Shown here: in pieces, positions 41,292 to 44,023 of the stretch | How the letters are laid out: the number at the start of each line of letters is the position of its first letter | How positions within the stretch are numbered: the first letter of the stretch is position 1 | Translations under genes and position numbers: made by a program | DNA from: an uncultured Corynebacterium sp. | Lineage (GTDB): Bacteria; Actinomycetota; Actinomycetes; Mycobacteriales; Mycobacteriaceae | Assembly: GCF_902489365.1 (NCBI RefSeq) | Contig: NZ_CABTZR010000013.1 | Coordinates: 1 to 44,023, forward strand | DNA: 44,023 nucleotides | Direction: 5' to 3' | The notes under the pieces: generated by a model | What the model saw: the letters and a program-made list of their open reading frames with translations, nothing else | What the model was told of the DNA's origin: nothing | The model's database searches: none

Positions 41292-42860
41292 TTACTCCCA
41301 CTCGATGGTTCCCGGCGGCTTCGACGTCACGTCGAGCACCACGCGGTTGACTTCCTTGACCTCGTTGGTGATGCGGGTGGAGATCTTCTCCAGCACGTCG
41401 TACGGCAGGCGGGTCCAGTCCGCGGTCATGGCGTCCTCGGAGGAGACTGGGCGCAGGACGATTGGGTGGCCGTAGGTGCGGCCATCGCCTTGGACGCCGA
41501 CGGAGTGGACGTCGGCAAGCAGCACCACCGGGCATTGCCAAATCTCGCCATCCAGGCCAGCGTTGGTCAGCTCCGTACGCGCGATGAGGTCCGCCTGACG
41601 CAAGGTCTCAAGACGCTCTTCGGTGACCTCACCGATGATGCGGATACCCAGGCCCGGGCCCGGGAAGGGCTGGCGCGCCACAATCTCCTCCGGCAGGCCC
41701 AGTTCACGGCCTACCGCACGGACCTCGTCCTTGAAGAGCAGGCGCAGCGGCTCGACGAGCTCGAACTCGACGTCGTCAGGCAGGCCGCCCACGTTGTGGT
41801 GGGACTTAATGTTCGCGGTACCGTCACCGCCGCCGGACTCCACCACGTCCGGGTACAGCGTGCCCTGCACCAAGAACGCGGCATCCTGGCCGTCCAGGGC
41901 CTGGTCGACGGCGCGCTCGAAGGAACGGATGAACTCCGCACCGATGGCCTTACGCTTAGCCTCCGGCTCGGTCACGCCGGCCAGCTTGGAAAGGAAGGCC
42001 TCGCGCTCATCCACGGTGATGAGCTTGGCGCCAGTCGACGCCACGAAGTCCTTCTCCACCTGCTCACGCTCACCCGCGCGCAGCAGGCCGTGGTCGACGA
42101 AAACACAGGTCAAACGGTCACCGATGGCACGCTGCACGAGGGCTGCGGCCACGGCGGAATCCACGCCACCGGACAGGCCACAAATCGCGCGGCCTTCCTC
42201 GCCGATCTGCTCGCGCACATCGTTAATGAGCTGCTCCGCAATGTTCTCTGCGGTCCAGTTCTGCTCCAAACCTGCTACCTCAGTCAGGAAACGCGTGAGC
42301 ACCTCCTGGCCGTGCGGCGAATGGAGAACTTCCGGGTGATACTGCACGCCGGCCATCTGCTTGGACAGGCACTCGAAGGCTGCCACGGGAGCGCCCTCGG
42401 AAGAGGCGGTGACTTCAAAGCCCTCCGGAGCTTCAGAGACCGAATCGCCGTGGGACATCCACACCTTGTGCGTGGCCTCGAGGCCCTTGTGCAGCACGCC
42501 GCCGGACACGGTCATGTCCGTGCGGCCGTACTCGCGGGCACCAGTGGAGGCCACGGTGCCGCCCAGAGCTTGGGTCATGGACTGGAAACCGTAGCAGATG
42601 CCAAAGACCGGGACGCCGAGCTCGAGCAGCTCCGGCTTCAGTGCGGGGGCGCCGTCCGCATATACGGAGGACGGGCCACCGGAGAGGATCAGCGCGGCCG
42701 GGTTCTTGGCCTTGATGTCCTCCACCGAGGCAGAGTTGGGGACAACCTCGGAGTAGATGTTGGCCTCACGCACGCGCCGGGCGATGAGCTGCGCGTACTG
42801 GGCGCCAAAGTCCACCACGAGGACAGGACGCGGGGTTGTATTTGGGTTAGTCACGGTCAT
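41292..42860 (-). CDS. guaA: GMP synthase (glutamine-hydrolysing)
   Basis: Converts XMP to GMP with ATP and glutamine. The 522-residue product has the glutamine amidotransferase domain (VLVVDFGAQYAQLIARRVRE, nucleophile Cys89 in FGICYGFQSM, His-Glu in VQYHPEV), then the ATP-pyrophosphatase P-loop LSGGVDSAVAAAL and the dimerisation domain (FPGPGLGIRIIGEVTEERL, ending TSKPPGTIEWE). ATG 42860 is the conventional start, but TAAACT (42862-42867, minus strand) lies 2 nt before it and exactly 7 nt before in-frame GTG 42854, so a leaderless GTG start is more likely. It belongs to the guaB3-guaA region of corynebacteria. Confidence 0.97.
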   Translation of the reverse strand: MTVTNPNTTPRPVLVVDFGAQYAQLIARRVREANIYSEVVPNSASVEDIKAKNPAALILSGGPSSVYADGAPALKPELLELGVPVFGICYGFQSMTQALGGTVASTGAREYGRTDMTVSGGVLHKGLEATHKVWMSHGDSVSEAPEGFEVTASSEGAPVAAFECLSKQMAGVQYHPEVLHSPHGQEVLTRFLTEVAGLEQNWTAENIAEQLINDVREQIGEEGRAICGLSGGVDSAVAAALVQRAIGDRLTCVFVDHGLLRAGEREQVEKDFVASTGAKLITVDEREAFLSKLAGVTEPEAKRKAIGAEFIRSFERAVDQALDGQDAAFLVQGTLYPDVVESGGGDGTANIKSHHNVGGLPDDVEFELVEPLRLLFKDEVRAVGRELGLPEEIVARQPFPGPGLGIRIIGEVTEERLETLRQADLIARTELTNAGLDGEIWQCPVVLLADVHSVGVQGDGRTYGHPIVLRPVSSEDAMTADWTRLPYDVLEKISTRITNEVKEVNRVVLDVTSKPPGTIEWE

Positions 42861-42884
42861 CAGTTTAACGCAAGAACTCGAACC

Positions 42885-43112
42885 CTAGACCGCAGGGAGA
42901 GGTCCAAAATCTTTAGCGGTGGCAGCTGCCTTGCCCAACGCCGCCCAAAACGCCCGCAAGGCAGGGTGTCCCTCGCGCCCGGCGCGCACCGCGGTGTAGA
43001 GCGTGCGGGTGGGATTACCAGGCAAGAAATCTACGCGCACTCGCCGGCCGACCTTTTCATAGAGCGCCACGCCGACGCCCTTCTCGCACTGTGCTAGCTG
43101 CTGGGAAACGGA
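42885..43112 (-). pseudogene. Remnant of a LysR-type regulator (C-terminal end only)
   Basis: About 75 codons resemble the end of a LysR effector domain: CEKGVGVALYEKVGRRVRV, then PTRTLYTAVRAGREGHPALRAFWAAL, as in the typical GxGVAL...TRxLYxAxR pattern. The DNA-binding half and most of the effector domain are missing. The frame stays open upstream to about 43232 but the residues there do not look like a regulator, and a hairpin with a T-rich tail (43112-43137) marks the upstream edge of the recognisable part. It lies between guaA and guaB3, probably a deletion remnant. Confidence 0.6.
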
Positions 43113-43145
43113 GACCCCCTCGACCTGCGAGGGGTCTTCTTCTTG
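43112..43145 (+). terminator. Hairpin with T-rich tail at the edge of the LysR remnant
   Basis: AGACCCCCTCG (43112-43122) pairs with CGAGGGGTCT (43128-43137), one bulged C, followed by TCTTCTTCTTGC. It has terminator form on the plus strand, although no plus-strand gene precedes it. Confidence 0.45.
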
Positions 43146-43241
43146 CTGTGCGCGGGTGCGTGGTTTTCCGCAAGGTGGCACTACGCCCACGCTGTCAGAA
43201 AAAACACCGGCTCGCAAGCCACGCAACAGCAAAATAAGTGA

Positions 43242-43280
43242 TGCTCGGCGTAGCGCTCCAACGGGCAGCTGCGCCGAGCA
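43242..43280 (-). terminator. Hairpin after guaB3
   Basis: TGCTCGGCG (43242-43250) pairs with CGCCGAGCA (43272-43280), leaving a 21-nt loop. On the minus strand it starts 4 nt after the guaB3 stop and is followed by TCACTTATTTTGC, a moderately T-rich tail. Confidence 0.6.
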
Positions 43281-43284
43281 GGAG

Positions 43285-44023
43285 CTAGCGAACGGCCAGG
43301 CCCACCTTCTGGAAGGACTTCAGGTCCGTGTAGCCGCACTTGGCCATGGCGCGCTTAAGCCCACCGACCAAGTTGAGCTCACCCAGCGGCTCGTTGGACG
43401 GGCCGTGGAGCACGACCTCGAGGGAGGTCGCTGAAGCGTCCTCGGCGGTGCCAGAAGCGTCAACACCGGAAGTGCCGGTGCCCAGGAGGGAATCGGCCAC
43501 GCCAATCGGCTCAATGAGGCCGCGCGGGAAACGCGGGTGGCCGGCCGTGGACGGCCAGTACCAGCCCTTGCCACCAGCCTCCGCCGCGCGGGCCAAGACT
43601 GGTCCCAGGACGACGCCATCGGCGCCACAGGCAATGGCCTTGGCGATGTCTGCGGAGGTGAAGATGTCGCCGTCGGCAAGCACGTGCACGTAGCGGCCCT
43701 CAGTCTCATCCAGGTAATCGCGGCGTGCGGCCGCAACATCCGCGATGGTCGTCGCCATGGGGATATCAATGCCCACGGTCTCCGGGTTGGTGTTCACGCC
43801 GGAGCCAACGATGATGCCAGCCGCGCCCGCGCGCATGAGGTGCAGCGCCGTGGTGTAATCCGCCACGCCGCCGGCCACCACCGGGGTATCCAGCGAGCCG
43901 ATGAACTCCTTCAAGTTGAGCGGCTCCCCGCCCGTCTGCACGTGCTCGGCGGGAAACAGGGGGCCGGGGGTAAACAGCAGCTCCGCCCCCGCCTTGCTAA
44001 CCACGGGCGCCAGCTCCCGGGCG
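43285..44023 (-). CDS. guaB3: GuaB3-family IMP dehydrogenase-related protein (3' part)
   Basis: The frame is open to the right edge of the window, so only the C-terminal ~245 residues are seen. The sequence has the TIM-barrel phosphate-binding pattern of IMPDH-type enzymes (PVVAGGVADYTTALHLMRAGAAGIIVGSG; ADGDIFTSADIAKAIACGADGVVLGP; GKGWYWP), and ends ELNLVGGLKRAMAKCGYTDLKSFQKVGLAVR, typical of the actinobacterial GuaB3 family rather than the main IMP dehydrogenase GuaB2. The catalytic Cys region would be beyond the edge. GMP-related function is likely by proximity to guaA; recent work on the family suggests GMP reductase activity in some members. Confidence 0.92.
   Translation of the reverse strand, partial: ARELAPVVSKAGAELLFTPGPLFPAEHVQTGGEPLNLKEFIGSLDTPVVAGGVADYTTALHLMRAGAAGIIVGSGVNTNPETVGIDIPMATTIADVAAARRDYLDETEGRYVHVLADGDIFTSADIAKAIACGADGVVLGPVLARAAEAGGKGWYWPSTAGHPRFPRGLIEPIGVADSLLGTGTSGVDASGTAEDASATSLEVVLHGPSNEPLGELNLVGGLKRAMAKCGYTDLKSFQKVGLAVR

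Noticed and set aside
41066..41350. A GTG-started frame with a signal-peptide-like beginning
   Set aside because: It runs through the guaA terminator into guaA, has no ribosome-binding site or -10, and its downstream part is basic low-complexity sequence.
41466..43097. A 543-codon open frame on the plus strand opposite guaA
   Set aside because: Antisense shadow of guaA and the LysR remnant; no domain, no ribosome-binding site.

Overview
The window is a gene-dense, high-GC (roughly 60-65% by eye) stretch of an actinobacterial chromosome, almost certainly a Corynebacterium. The evidence is the monomeric NADP-isocitrate dehydrogenase, the divergent pdxST/pdxR pair, metY-metX, a guaB3-guaA block near an EsrISR-type cell-envelope stress system, ImuA'/ImuB/DnaE2 translesion genes and LiaF/PspC proteins. 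No tRNA, rRNA, CRISPR array, insertion sequence or prophage gene was found. Two genes run off the edges: icd on the left and guaB3 on the right.

Layout, left to right: icd (partial) and its terminator; a PepSY membrane protein with a His-rich loop; an M3 zinc peptidase; an HNH protein; ppc (-); pdxT-pdxS (-) divergent from pdxR (+); an MBL-fold hydrolase; metY-metX; a DUF3017-like membrane protein and folD (-), divergent from trmL (+); a second-type pyruvate kinase; feoA-feoB-feoC behind an iron-box-like promoter; two bacterial-PH-domain membrane proteins (-); two small HTH/membrane-protein couples (23603-25209); dnaE2 (-); metQ-metN-metI; a sucrase/ferredoxin-like protein (-); an AMIN-like lipoprotein; imuB-imuA' (-); a small membrane protein; esrR-esrS (-) divergent from esrI (+); a threonine-aldolase-like enzyme; a second HNH protein paralogous to the first; guaA (-); a LysR-regulator remnant; guaB3 (-, partial).

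Functional themes are central carbon metabolism (icd, ppc, pyruvate kinase), methionine synthesis and uptake (metY-metX and metQNI, which share an operator-like word), vitamin B6 synthesis and control, Fe(II) uptake, SOS mutagenesis (dnaE2 and imuA'B, each with a LexA-like box), envelope stress sensing and GMP synthesis.

Two window-wide patterns stand out. First, a bipartite word, CGTCG-NN-AAGC (usually GRCGTCGNNAAGC), occurs 34 times by my hand scan, in both orientations and almost always inside genes. That is about one per 1.3 kb, far above a rough random expectation of less than one. Its density resembles an uptake-sequence or Chi-type signal. Second, at least sixteen genes have a -10-like hexamer ending 6-8 nt before the start codon and no ribosome-binding site, which indicates widespread leaderless transcription and settles several start codons.
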